From OMOG01 sp041485845 (GTDB taxonomy: Bacteria > Acidobacteriota > Terriglobia > Bryobacterales > Bryobacteraceae): a stretch of 24,316 bases of DNA. Below the pieces are notes generated by a model. The model searched no databases and was not told the DNA's origin. It saw only the letters and a list, made by a program, of their open reading frames with translations. How positions within the stretch are numbered: the first letter of the stretch is position 1; each line of letters opens with the position of its first letter. The DNA lies in assembly GCA_041485845.1 (NCBI GenBank), contig JBGPKH010000053.1:1-24316 (forward strand). The letters are read 5' to 3'. The position numbers and the translations under genes are program-made. Below, piece by piece: positions 1 to 6,703 of the stretch.

Positions 1-113
1 AGTCCCACGATGGCGGCAATCAGGCCGACTACTTCGCGGGAAAATCCTTTTTTGAGCGCGCTCAGCAGAGAGATCAACACCAGCAGCACAATCACGACGT
101 CCAGCCAGTTCAT
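1..113 (-). CDS. cvpA: CvpA family membrane protein, N-terminal part
   Basis: The gene is cut by the left window edge and only about the first 37 residues are visible. They begin MNWLDVVIVLLVLISLLSAL and continue with KKGFSREVVGLIA. A membrane helix directly after a short MNWLD start, followed by a basic G-F-x-R-E-x-x-G-L segment, is the usual opening of CvpA (colicin V production) proteins, which are inner-membrane proteins of poorly defined role often found near purine genes. The ATG overlaps the TGA of purC by four bases (ATGA), so the two genes are probably translationally coupled. The rest of the protein cannot be checked here. Confidence 0.8.
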   Translation of the reverse strand, partial: MNWLDVVIVLLVLISLLSALKKGFSREVVGLIAAIVG

Positions 114-1012
114 AGGCTGTGGCCGGTGAGCAGCCGGAAGGCCTCCAGATATTTCTCGCTGGTCCGGCACGCGGTGTCAGCGGGAAGCGGCGGCGCCGGC
201 GGCTGCTTGTTCCAGTGGATCGACTCCAGGTAATCGCGCACGAATTGCTTGTCGAACGAGAACTGCGGTCCGCCCGGCCGGTACGTATCCGCCGGCCAGA
301 ACCGCGAAGAATCGGGCGTCAGGACTTCGTCCCCCAGGACCAACTGGCCGTCCACGAAGCCGAACTCGAATTTCGTGTCGGCGATGAGGATGCCCCTGGT
401 TTCGGCGTACCGCGCCGCCCGCGTGTAGATCGAAAGCGTGAGGTCCCGCACAGTGCGCGCGAGATCCTCGCCGAGCAGCGATCGGGCGCGCTCGAAAGAG
501 ATGTTTTCATCGTGCCCGCTGGGGGCTTTGGTGGCCGGCGTGAAGATGGGCTCGGGAAGGCGGTCGCTCTCGCACAGCCCGGCGGGCAGGCGGATGCCGC
601 ACACCGTTCCCCGCTCGCGGTACTCCTTCCAGCCCGAGCCGGAGATGTAGCCGCGCGCCACGCATTCGATCTCGATCATGCGCGCCCGCTTCACCAGCAT
701 GGAGCGGCCTTCCAGTTGATCGGCGAAACGCGGAAGCGGATCGGGATAGTCTTCGACGCGCGCCGTAAGGAAGTGATTGGGTGTGAGGTCCTTCAGAAAA
801 TCGAACCAGAATATGGATAGCCGCGTGAGCACGCGGCCCTTGTCGGGGATGCCGGTGGGAAGAATGTAGTCGAAGGCCGAGATACGGTCGGAGGCCACGA
901 TCAGAAGCCTCTGTTGGTCGATTTGATACACATCGCGGACCTTGCCGCGTGCATGGCGCGGAACGCCCGCGAGGTTCGTTTCCAGAATGACAGGATTGGC
1001 GATGGAGTTCAC
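110..1012 (-). CDS. purC: Phosphoribosylaminoimidazole-succinocarboxamide synthase (SAICAR synthetase)
   Basis: This enzyme makes SAICAR from CAIR, aspartate and ATP in purine synthesis, in the cytoplasm. The 300-residue product has the family motifs in order: GKVRDVY, SDRISAFD, ECVARGYISGSGWKEY, GHDENISF, IADTKFEFG and LGDEVLTPDSSRFW. The length fits the longer, single-domain type of about 300 residues. The reading frame stays open for another 540 bases upstream, but that part shows no similarity to the family. I place the start at a GTG (minus strand) giving VNSIANPVILETNL, because an AAGG lies just upstream and homology begins about there. The stop overlaps the cvpA start. Confidence 0.95.
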   Translation of the reverse strand: MNSIANPVILETNLAGVPRHARGKVRDVYQIDQQRLLIVASDRISAFDYILPTGIPDKGRVLTRLSIFWFDFLKDLTPNHFLTARVEDYPDPLPRFADQLEGRSMLVKRARMIEIECVARGYISGSGWKEYRERGTVCGIRLPAGLCESDRLPEPIFTPATKAPSGHDENISFERARSLLGEDLARTVRDLTLSIYTRAARYAETRGILIADTKFEFGFVDGQLVLGDEVLTPDSSRFWPADTYRPGGPQFSFDKQFVRDYLESIHWNKQPPAPPLPADTACRTSEKYLEAFRLLTGHSL

Positions 1013-1158
1013 GATACCTTCGGATGACGATCGGGGGAGTAATCCAAATGATAACCCCTCGCGCAGTTTTGTCAATGCCGTAGTGCAACCTATTCTTCCC
1101 GGCTCCTCTGCCATACCCGGCCGCGTGCGCCGGCATCCCGCGTATGCCGGAGCTGCTG

Positions 1159-1356
1159 CACGGTCCACCTTCCCTTCGCCTGCCGGCCGGTGTTGTTCAA
1201 GTCCTGGCTGGCGCGGCCAGCCGCGCACAGGATCCGATTGCCGGTGAACGCCCCCTTGAACGTCAAGTTCAGCTTGCCGGAGGTCTGGATGGAAGTCCCG
1301 GCGCCGGTCACCAGGCAATGCCCGTTCTGGATACTGCCTTGTGCGTTGAGGAACAT
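1159..1356 (-). pseudogene. Remnant of an acidobacterial surface-protein domain
   Basis: The minus strand here encodes about 66 residues running from MFLNAQGSIQNGHC through TSGKLNLTFKGAFTGN to GRQAKGRWTV. I recognise the style of a C-terminal domain common in secreted Acidobacteria proteins, whose pattern is roughly Q-N-x-x-C, then L-T-F-x-x-x-F-x-G, then G-W-x-x-x-G-x-W-T-V. Here the expected first Trp is Arg (GRQAKG) and no start, signal peptide or complete gene surrounds it. It is most likely a decayed fragment. The assignment is from memory of the family and cannot be confirmed without a search. Confidence 0.45.
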
Positions 1357-1448
1357 GGTCCCAGTGGACGGGCGGGCACGGCATCGAACACCGTGTTACG
1401 TCAACGGCCGGACGGGCCTGGCTCAGGTGGCGGCGGCGCCGAAAAAAC

Positions 1449-1967
1449 TCAAGGGCTGCCGGCGCCACAGATGAACAGCGCTCCGAGAACCATCCCTTTG
1501 ATTTTGGCGATGCCGCCAGACGGCCAGGCGAGCATGGCGGACCAGAGCAGCACAACGATGTTGACGCCCTTGCACCCGTCCACGATTTTCATTGCAAAAT
1601 CGGTGCCGAGGGGGCTGTGAGAACATCCCCCGTGACCTGAGCGTGGCCCCCGGCCTGCAGCCATTATTTTGAACGCCCATGTGGATAGCGTCGGCACCAC
1701 CACAGGCGGAGGGCCGGATGGACCGACGTTGACCGGCGCCCCCAGGTACGAAATCAAATTGTTGTTCAGGGCCTGCGCGATCCGCTTCGCGAGTTTTAGC
1801 CGGAAGCCGAGTTCACTAACGGCGCCCGTGGGAACCGGCTTCCCCGAGTCGGGTTCCACCCAGACTGCCAGAGAATCACCGGGAAACGCCGCGTGGAGTA
1901 CAAGCATTCCGCAACGCATCATCGTAGCAGGAGGGCGAAACCTGCCGGGGTGGGGCGGGTTGTTCAA
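1449..1967 (-). pseudogene. Fused relics of a VPTLxxW-type CTERM protein and an exosortase H-like enzyme
   Basis: One minus-strand open frame of 172 codons carries two recognisable remnants. Codons 91-99 (1671-1697) read VPTLSTWAF, preceded by a Pro-rich linker. This resembles the IPTLxxW CTERM sorting signal, but the hydrophobic helix that should follow is lost after KIMAAG. Codons 124-167 read FAMKIVDGCKGVNIVVLLWS and then AMLAWPSGGIAKIKGMVLGA. This resembles the exosortase segment around the catalytic Cys (Cys in DGCKG at 1572-1574) and the following membrane helix. The frame then ends in unrelated CGAGSP, so the downstream exosortase Arg/His region is absent. A deletion that joined two neighbouring genes explains this best. 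A functional protein is unlikely. Confidence 0.5.
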
Positions 1968-1972
1968 CCTGC

Positions 1973-1993
1973 GCGCCGGTAGTTTACCGGCGC
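1973..1993. terminator. Perfect 9-bp hairpin downstream of the cytochrome gene
   Basis: GCGCCGGTA, a three-base loop GTT, then TACCGGCGC form a perfect 9-bp stem 41 bases past the stop of the cytochrome c gene on the minus strand. There is no strong T run after it, so a role as a transcript end or mRNA stabiliser is plausible but not certain. Confidence 0.4.
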
Positions 1994-2034
1994 TCTGGCC
2001 GCGGCGCTTAGCTGTCGCTCGAGACGCGCCCAGC

Positions 2035-2361
2035 CTACAGCGTCTTCAGATACGCGACCAGATCGTCCTTCTCCTGATCGCTCAACATGTCTTTATATGC
2101 CGGCATTCCATTCCCGCCCTCGTCCACCTTGGCGCGAATGTTGGGCTCCGTGGGCTTCTTGCCGTTCGTCAGCTTATCCTTCTTGAACAGCCCCTTGAGG
2201 CCCGGGCCCATCTTTTTTTCGTCGCTATCCGCGTTATGGCACACACCACATTGCTGGAAAACGTCCTTCCCCTTTTCGGCGTCGCCCTTGGCGGCCGGCC
2301 ATGCCACCGCCGATCCGGCGGCCAGCGTTACACAAACAGCCCAAACTCGAAATCGATCCAT
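2035..2361 (-). CDS. Small periplasmic class I cytochrome c
   Basis: The 108-residue product starts with a signal peptide (MDRFRVWAVCVTLAAGSAVA, then W) and carries a single heme site CGVCH (Cys38, Cys41, His42) near the N-terminus. It also has a later NGMPAYKDML in which Met86 would be the second heme iron ligand, and it ends in DLVAYLKTL, the usual C-terminal helix. It is probably a soluble electron carrier in the periplasm. An ATG eight codons earlier is possible. I chose this ATG because GGGAGAGA lies nine bases before it and the signal peptide then starts cleanly. The gene appears to stand alone, with about 145 bases to the upstream gene. The electron partners are unknown. Confidence 0.9.
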   Translation of the reverse strand: MDRFRVWAVCVTLAAGSAVAWPAAKGDAEKGKDVFQQCGVCHNADSDEKKMGPGLKGLFKKDKLTNGKKPTEPNIRAKVDEGGNGMPAYKDMLSDQEKDDLVAYLKTL

Positions 2362-2444
2362 TTTGGTTACTCTCTCCCGTAGCACAAACCAATATCTTAC
2401 AATTATCCCTGCGAGCTTAGACGTCCGCAGACGCCGTTTTTGGC

Positions 2445-2461
2445 ATTAAAGTCGCTTTAAT
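2445..2461. repeat. AT-rich palindrome ATTAAAG-TCG-CTTTAAT
   Basis: This is a perfect 7-bp inverted repeat with a three-base centre, in an unusually AT-rich patch 84 bases upstream of the cytochrome c start. It could be an operator for that gene or a weak transcript end for the coiled-coil gene upstream. The sequence does not decide between them. Confidence 0.45.
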
Positions 2462-2506
2462 CGGGGTTAAATTATTGATTCTGCTCGGAAGTCAGGCCAG
2501 CCGGAG

Positions 2507-2983
2507 TCAGGCCAACTGGCGCCGTGGCCGCGGCCCGTCGATGGTCACTACTTCCCGGTCGAAGATGGTCATGTCCTGCACCAGTTGCTGGACGTCCGCG
2601 CCTTCGTCCATCGCCACCTCGCGCTCGATCCAATCCGATAGCGGAATGTTGCGGAAGTATATCCGTTCCTGAAGCACCAGGCTCTTGCGGTTGTGCATGA
2701 GCAGCCGGTTCTCGCGCGTGTAGTGGCGCCGCTCCACGTTGATCTCGCTGAGGAAGGTGTCGAGCGACTGCCGCCGCGCGGTCTCCTCGGCTGCCCGCAG
2801 CGCGGTCTCGAGCGATGCCTTCATGGCCGCCTTTTCAGCATCCAGCGAGCCGCGATCCTCGGCCAGCCTCTCGCGCTGCTCGGCGAGCTTCACTTCCATC
2901 CGCGATTGCATGATGAACCACGCCAGCAGGCCGGAAGCAAGAGCCACGAATCCGGGCAACAATATCCAGAGCAGGCTTTCCAT
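2507..2983 (-). CDS. Membrane-anchored coiled-coil protein of unknown function
   Basis: I do not recognise a named family. The 158-residue product has one N-terminal membrane helix (residues 4-25, LLWILLPGFVALASGLLAWF). A charged, Glu/Arg/Ala-rich stretch that should form a coiled coil follows at residues 28-72. A distinct C-terminal region at 73-150 contains NVERRHYTRENRLLMHNRKS and RIYFRNIPLSDWIERE. The layout suggests a cytoplasmic coiled-coil module tethered to the inner membrane. The start is the ATG directly before the membrane helix; its ribosome-binding site is weak. The frame is open further upstream, but the extra residues look random. Codon use fits the neighbours and the protein seems intact. 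Confidence 0.7.
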   Translation of the reverse strand: MESLLWILLPGFVALASGLLAWFIMQSRMEVKLAEQRERLAEDRGSLDAEKAAMKASLETALRAAEETARRQSLDTFLSEINVERRHYTRENRLLMHNRKSLVLQERIYFRNIPLSDWIEREVAMDEGADVQQLVQDMTIFDREVVTIDGPRPRRQLA

Positions 2984-3158
2984 GACATCAATGCTAACCA
3001 GTACTCTCTGCCCCGTACTAGATGTCGAAGGTAAACCCCCGACCATAACCAATGGCCACCACCGGGGCCGGTCTCCGACAGCCACACCAACCCTGCCCTC
3101 CCCACATTTTCAGCCAGCCAGCCAACCGGATCGGGTGTATAGTGAAAGAGGAGAAACA

Positions 3159-3180
3159 GCGGGCCGGTCTTCCGGCCCGC
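3159..3180 (-). terminator. Hairpin after the small membrane peptide gene
   Basis: Read on the minus strand, GCGGGCCGG, loop AAGA and CCGGCCCGC form a perfect 9-bp GC stem. It starts eight bases after the stop of the 30-residue peptide gene and is followed by a pyrimidine-rich TGTTTCTCCTCTTTC. This is a likely intrinsic terminator. Confidence 0.6.
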
Positions 3181-3188
3181 CGTTGCCG

Positions 3189-3281
3189 TTACCTGGAACG
3201 ACGACGGACCCGCTTAACGCGGACCGTAATCGTGACTGTCACCGCAAGGACAGCCGCAACGGACAGTGTTATGACAAGCAT
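3189..3281 (-). CDS. 30-residue single-pass membrane peptide
   Basis: The minus strand has an AGGAGA (3289-3294) seven bases before an ATG that opens a 30-codon frame ending in TAA. The peptide begins MLVITLSVAAVLAVTVTITV, one continuous membrane helix. It then ends in a very basic tail (RVKRVRRRSR), as expected for an N-out/C-in single-pass peptide. The strong ribosome-binding site, the helix plus basic tail and the flanking hairpins together support a real small gene, although it is far below usual length cut-offs. No family is recognised. It could be a small membrane regulator, a type I toxin-like peptide or a leader peptide. Confidence 0.6.
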   Translation of the reverse strand: MLVITLSVAAVLAVTVTITVRVKRVRRRSR

Positions 3282-3312
3282 AAACCTGTCTCCTTTCCGT
3301 CCCTAAAATTGG

Positions 3313-3336
3313 CCGGCCCGGTGCGACCCGGGCCGG
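3313..3336 (-). terminator. Hairpin between the glycosyltransferase gene and the small peptide gene
   Basis: Read on the minus strand, CCGGCCCGG, a six-base loop and CCGGGCCGG form a perfect 9-bp stem followed by CCAATTTTA. It lies 67 bases after the glycosyltransferase stop and 31 bases before the small peptide start. It could end the upstream transcript or structure the peptide gene's leader. Confidence 0.55.
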
Positions 3337-3402
3337 TCGGTAATCGGGACACCAAACTGCGTCCCTATCCCGAAACGGAAGCCAGATGTTAGCACCACGC
3401 GC

Positions 3403-4251
3403 TCACGACTGCGTGCCGTCGATCTTCTGCCCCGCCAGCGTGTACTTGAGCTCCCCGAAGCGAAACGCAAGCAGCGGCCCGAACACCGCGCCCAGCCGAG
3501 CCTGAAGCCCTGCCCCAAATCCCTGGTATTTCCCCAGGAAGACCGCCCTGCCCAGGCGGAAATCGGCGCGCTCCATGGCCGTGTATTCTCCGCTGCCGCG
3601 GTGCCGCACCCGCACCGCGGGGAGCAGCAGCATCTTCTTGCCGCCTCTGCGAATCTGGATCGCCAGGTCGGCATCGCTGCCGAATTGCCCGTACCGCTCG
3701 TCGATCTGGCGGATCGCTCTGATGAGGAAGACCCGCATCATCAGGGCCGCCGCGCGCGGATATTCCACTTCCATGGGCGCGCTGCCCGAAGGTTGCGCCG
3801 GGCGCCATTCGCCATCGGGCGGCAGGCTGCCGAGCTGCGGCGCCGGCCGGCCTTCGGCATCCACCAGCAGGGGACAGACCGCGGCCACCTCGCTGTTCGT
3901 ATCCAGCACCCCGGCCAGTCCCGCCACGGTACCGGGCTCGATTTCGGTGTCGTCGTGCAGAAACAGCACGTATTCCGCATCGGCCGCACGCCAGCCGAGA
4001 TTGAGGGCCTTGGTCAGCCCGAAATTCTTGGGTAGCCGGATGAACTGCGCCTTGGGGAACTCGCTGTCGAGCTGCGCGCTTCCGTCATACGACCCGTTGT
4101 CCACGACGATCGCCTGCAGAGTTTCCCGTCCTTCACACTTCTCGATGGAGTCCAGGCATTGCCGCAGCGACTCCACCCGGTTGTGCGAGACCACCACAAC
4201 CGAAACGCGCGGCGGCTGTTTTTCCCGTTCCGGATTCTTCTGGGGCGTCAA
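3403..4251 (-). CDS. Family 2 glycosyltransferase
   Basis: The product resembles rhamnosyltransferase-like GT2 enzymes, which move a sugar from a nucleotide donor onto a glycan or lipid carrier at the cytoplasmic face. The GT-A core starts at residue 15 (RVSVVVVSHNRVESLRQCL). It is followed by VVDNGSYDGS (49-58), NFGLTKALNLG (76-86) and the donor/metal motif HDDTE (99-103). A later SDADLAIQIRRGGKKM corresponds to the acceptor-side acidic region. The length (282 residues) is normal and there are no membrane segments. The only start in the frame before the core is a TTG with no clear ribosome-binding site, so the exact N-terminus is uncertain. It follows the TPR protein gene by 26 bases and is probably cotranscribed with it. 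Confidence 0.85.
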   Translation of the reverse strand: MTPQKNPEREKQPPRVSVVVVSHNRVESLRQCLDSIEKCEGRETLQAIVVDNGSYDGSAQLDSEFPKAQFIRLPKNFGLTKALNLGWRAADAEYVLFLHDDTEIEPGTVAGLAGVLDTNSEVAAVCPLLVDAEGRPAPQLGSLPPDGEWRPAQPSGSAPMEVEYPRAAALMMRVFLIRAIRQIDERYGQFGSDADLAIQIRRGGKKMLLLPAVRVRHRGSGEYTAMERADFRLGRAVFLGKYQGFGAGLQARLGAVFGPLLAFRFGELKYTLAGQKIDGTQS

Positions 4252-4277
4252 GCCAATAGGATAGCAGCCGTGAGTTC

Positions 4278-5885
4278 CTACCCCGCAAAGCGCATCTTCT
4301 CAATCAGCGAATCGAACTGCGGAGAGCGGTGGCCGTGGGCGAACTTGGCGTTGCGCAGGAATATCATGCCGGCCGAGCGCTGGCGGAACGCCTCTTCCAG
4401 CAGATCCATGGCCCGTTTTTCCTCTCCCAATGCCAGCGAAACGCTCCCCAGGTCGAACGGCGACACGTACCGCTGCTTGGCGAGTTGCTCGAGCTGGCTC
4501 AGCAGGCGGAGGCCCTCCTCCCGCTTGCCCTGGTGCGCGTAGGCGCGGGCCAGCAGCGCCAGGGCGTGCGGGTCGTCGTCTTTCGACAACTGTAATCCGC
4601 GCGCCAGCGCCGCCTCCGCTTCCGCCGCCTGCGAATGCGCGCCGTAAGAATGGGCCAGGATGACTTCCGCCGCCACCAGGCCGGGAGCCACGTCCGTGAT
4701 GTGGCGCGCCTGTTCCATGGCCGCATCGTAATTGCCGGAGAGCACATAGGCATGCGCCAGGTTGACGCTGGTGAACACGGAAAATGGTTCCAGTTGCGCC
4801 GCGCGACGCAGCTCCGGAAGCGCCTCTTGCAGCCGGCCCTGGTCGCGCAGAAACATTCCGTACCACAGATGGGCCGCCGGCAGCCAGGGGTTCAGCTCCA
4901 GCGCGCGCCGGTACCCGCGTTCCGCCGCCTCCCAGTTCCAGTCATACGCCTCGACGATGGCCGCCAGCGACACGTGCCCCTCGGCCAGTTGCGGATCGAT
5001 ATCCAGCGCCCGTTCCGCCGCGCGGCGCGCCTGCTCCATGCCCTCGCGTGGCGCGATGTACCCCTGTTGCGCCAGGATGTTGTACGCGTCGGCCAGCCCG
5101 GCATACGCGGACGCGAACTGCGGATCGCGCAGCACCGCGCGCTGGAAGCAATCGATGCTCTCGCGCAGCGCTCGCTCCGTCTGCCGGTCCATCAGGTAAC
5201 GGCAGCGAATGTAAAGGTCCTGCGCCACCGGGTCCGGCTCGTGGGCGGCCTTCGCGCGGGTCTCGTGGGGCCGGGCCTGCCAGAGCGCCATCCCCGCAAT
5301 GCCTGCCACCAGGGCGATTGCGGCCGCCCATGTGGTGCGCCGCCATGCGCCGCGCTCCGGACCGGCGGCGGGCGTGGCCACCACTTCCGCGGGGGCTGCC
5401 GGAACCTCCGCCACCCGAACCTCGGGCGTTTCGGCGACGGCCGCCAACTCGGCGGGGACTGCGGGAATTGCCGCCGTAGCCCCGGTCTCCGCCACTTCTT
5501 CCACCCGGCTGCGGAAGACCGGCACGTAAGTCCGTTTCGGCAACTCGATCAATATCGGGTCGCCGGCTCCCGGGCCGGCATAATACTGACCCAATCGGAC
5601 TCGCAGGTTGCGCGCCTGCACGCGCACGATGGGGTCCATCCGCGGGTCAAACTCATCGCCGCGGTCGAATGCCGACACACCCAGCGAGTATTCTTTCAAC
5701 GAAACGGCGCGGCCGGCCAGCGTTTCCTCGACCGCATACCGCAGGAACCGGCACAAGCTGGGTGACGACTCCAGGGGAGGGCTCGTGAGGATCCGCTCCA
5801 ACTGCGCGGTTACTAACTCGGGTTTGCAGTTGCCGAACAATTCGGTTTCCTCGAGAGGCTTGGCTGTTAATGTGTGACGTTCCAT
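4278..5885 (-). CDS. Membrane TPR protein with conserved N-terminal cytoplasmic domain
   Basis: The product has 535 residues. Residues 20-125 form a domain seen in many bacterial TPR proteins, especially in Acidobacteria. Its markers are LCRFLRYAVEETLAG, LKEYSLGVSAFDRGDEFDPR, DPIVRVQARNLRVRLGQYY and ELPKRTYVPVF. The domain may bind nucleic acid or a partner, but this is not established. An Ala/Pro/Glu-rich linker (130-180) leads to one membrane helix (186-203). A run of TPR units follows at about 215-500, for example DPQFASAYAGLADAYNILAQ and NPWLPAAHLWYGMFLRDQGR, presumably in the periplasm. A role as a transmembrane scaffold or signal transmitter is inferred. The start ATG faces the aldolase gene across a 78-base divergent region. 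Confidence 0.85.
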   Translation of the reverse strand: MERHTLTAKPLEETELFGNCKPELVTAQLERILTSPPLESSPSLCRFLRYAVEETLAGRAVSLKEYSLGVSAFDRGDEFDPRMDPIVRVQARNLRVRLGQYYAGPGAGDPILIELPKRTYVPVFRSRVEEVAETGATAAIPAVPAELAAVAETPEVRVAEVPAAPAEVVATPAAGPERGAWRRTTWAAAIALVAGIAGMALWQARPHETRAKAAHEPDPVAQDLYIRCRYLMDRQTERALRESIDCFQRAVLRDPQFASAYAGLADAYNILAQQGYIAPREGMEQARRAAERALDIDPQLAEGHVSLAAIVEAYDWNWEAAERGYRRALELNPWLPAAHLWYGMFLRDQGRLQEALPELRRAAQLEPFSVFTSVNLAHAYVLSGNYDAAMEQARHITDVAPGLVAAEVILAHSYGAHSQAAEAEAALARGLQLSKDDDPHALALLARAYAHQGKREEGLRLLSQLEQLAKQRYVSPFDLGSVSLALGEEKRAMDLLEEAFRQRSAGMIFLRNAKFAHGHRSPQFDSLIEKMRFAG

Positions 5886-5963
5886 GAGTCACTTTGTCAC
5901 GCGTTACACCTGCATGTTTTCACCTGTCGCCGTGCTGCCGCGCGGCATGTTAGCGTAAGACTG

Positions 5964-6632
5964 ATGAATTCCAGAGAGATTCTTGCCTTCATTACGGAGG
6001 TCGGTATCGTTCCGGTGGTGCGCACTTCGAGTGCCGATGCCGCCGTCCAGGCCGTGGAAGCCCTGTACAACGGCGGCGTGCGTGCCGCCGAGATCACCAT
6101 GACGGTCCCCGGCGCGGTAGGCGCCCTGGAGAAGGTCGCCGCGAAGTTCGGCGGCAAGATCATGCTCGGCGCGGGCACCGTGCTCGATCCCGAAACCGCC
6201 CGCATCTGCATGCTGGCCGGCGCTCAGTTTTTCGTCACCCCCAGCCTGCGCCTATCCACCATCGAGATGGTGAAGCGTTACTCCAAAGTCATTTGCCCCG
6301 GCGCGCTCACCCCCACGGAGGTGCTCACCGCGTGGGAAGCCGGCGCCGACGTGGTCAAGATCTTCCCCTGCGGCAACGTCGGAGGACCGAAATACATCAA
6401 GGCGTTGAAAGGCCCCTTCCCGCAGATCGAGATGATCCCCACCGGCGGCGTCAATCTCGAAACCGCCGGCGACTTCCTCAAGGCCGGCGCCTGCGCCATA
6501 GCGGTAGGCGGCGAGTTGGTGGATGCCAAATCGATTGCCGAAGGCCGCTACGATGTGATCGAAGAGCGCGCCCGCCAGTACCTCGCGGTAGTCGCCAAGG
6601 CTCGCTCAGAAATGAAGGCCGCGAAAGCCTGA
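5964..6632 (+). CDS. eda: KDPG/KDPGal aldolase family protein (2-keto-3-deoxy-6-phosphogluconate aldolase)
   Basis: The 222-residue product is a class I aldolase that splits 2-keto-3-deoxy-6-phosphogluconate (or the galactonate isomer) into pyruvate and glyceraldehyde 3-phosphate. Visible landmarks are VVR at residue 20, EITM with the catalytic Glu at 43, GAGTVLD (69-75), and the Schiff-base Lys132 in VKIFPCGNVGG. Also present are IPTGGVNLETAGDFLKAGA and a final GGELVD. The motif FPCGNVGG differs from the FPAE of the best-studied KDPG aldolases, so the exact substrate is open. I chose the ATG at MNSREIL, where homology begins; the upstream frame shows no similarity. No Entner-Doudoroff partner genes are nearby. 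Confidence 0.88.
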   Translation: MNSREILAFITEVGIVPVVRTSSADAAVQAVEALYNGGVRAAEITMTVPGAVGALEKVAAKFGGKIMLGAGTVLDPETARICMLAGAQFFVTPSLRLSTIEMVKRYSKVICPGALTPTEVLTAWEAGADVVKIFPCGNVGGPKYIKALKGPFPQIEMIPTGGVNLETAGDFLKAGACAIAVGGELVDAKSIAEGRYDVIEERARQYLAVVAKARSEMKAAKA

Positions 6633-6650
6633 CCGATTTCTGACCGAATC
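6629..6650 (+). promoter_or_regulatory. Predicted response-regulator box, cassette A kinase promoter
   Basis: Two 11-base direct repeats, CTGACCGATTT and CTGACCGAATC, lie head to tail. The first overlaps the aldolase stop codon. The 11-bp period fits tandem binding by OmpR-family regulators. The same CTGACSG pair occurs before the first PD40 gene at 9411-9432, and the distance to a -10-like hexamer (26 bases) is the same there. Confidence 0.6.
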
Positions 6651-6676
6651 CCGAAGCGCTCCAGACCCGGCTCGCC

Positions 6677-6687
6677 TATACTACAAT
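6677..6687 (+). promoter_or_regulatory. -10-like element before kinase A
   Basis: Overlapping TATACT (6677-6682) and TACAAT (6682-6687) lie 14-27 bases before the kinase start and 26 bases after the CTGACCG repeat pair. There is no good -35, which would fit an activator-dependent promoter. Confidence 0.4.
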
Positions 6688-6703
6688 CGACGGAAAACTC
6701 GTG

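Noticed and set aside
1013..1555. N-terminal extension of purC by 181 codons
   Set aside because: The extra residues overlap the surface-domain relic in another frame and have no PurC similarity. A GTG with an AAGG upstream fits the family start.
3105..3125. Short CAGC-type tandem repeat (CAGCCAGCCAGCC)
   Set aside because: Only three units long and in a non-coding gap, so it is likely chance in GC-rich DNA.
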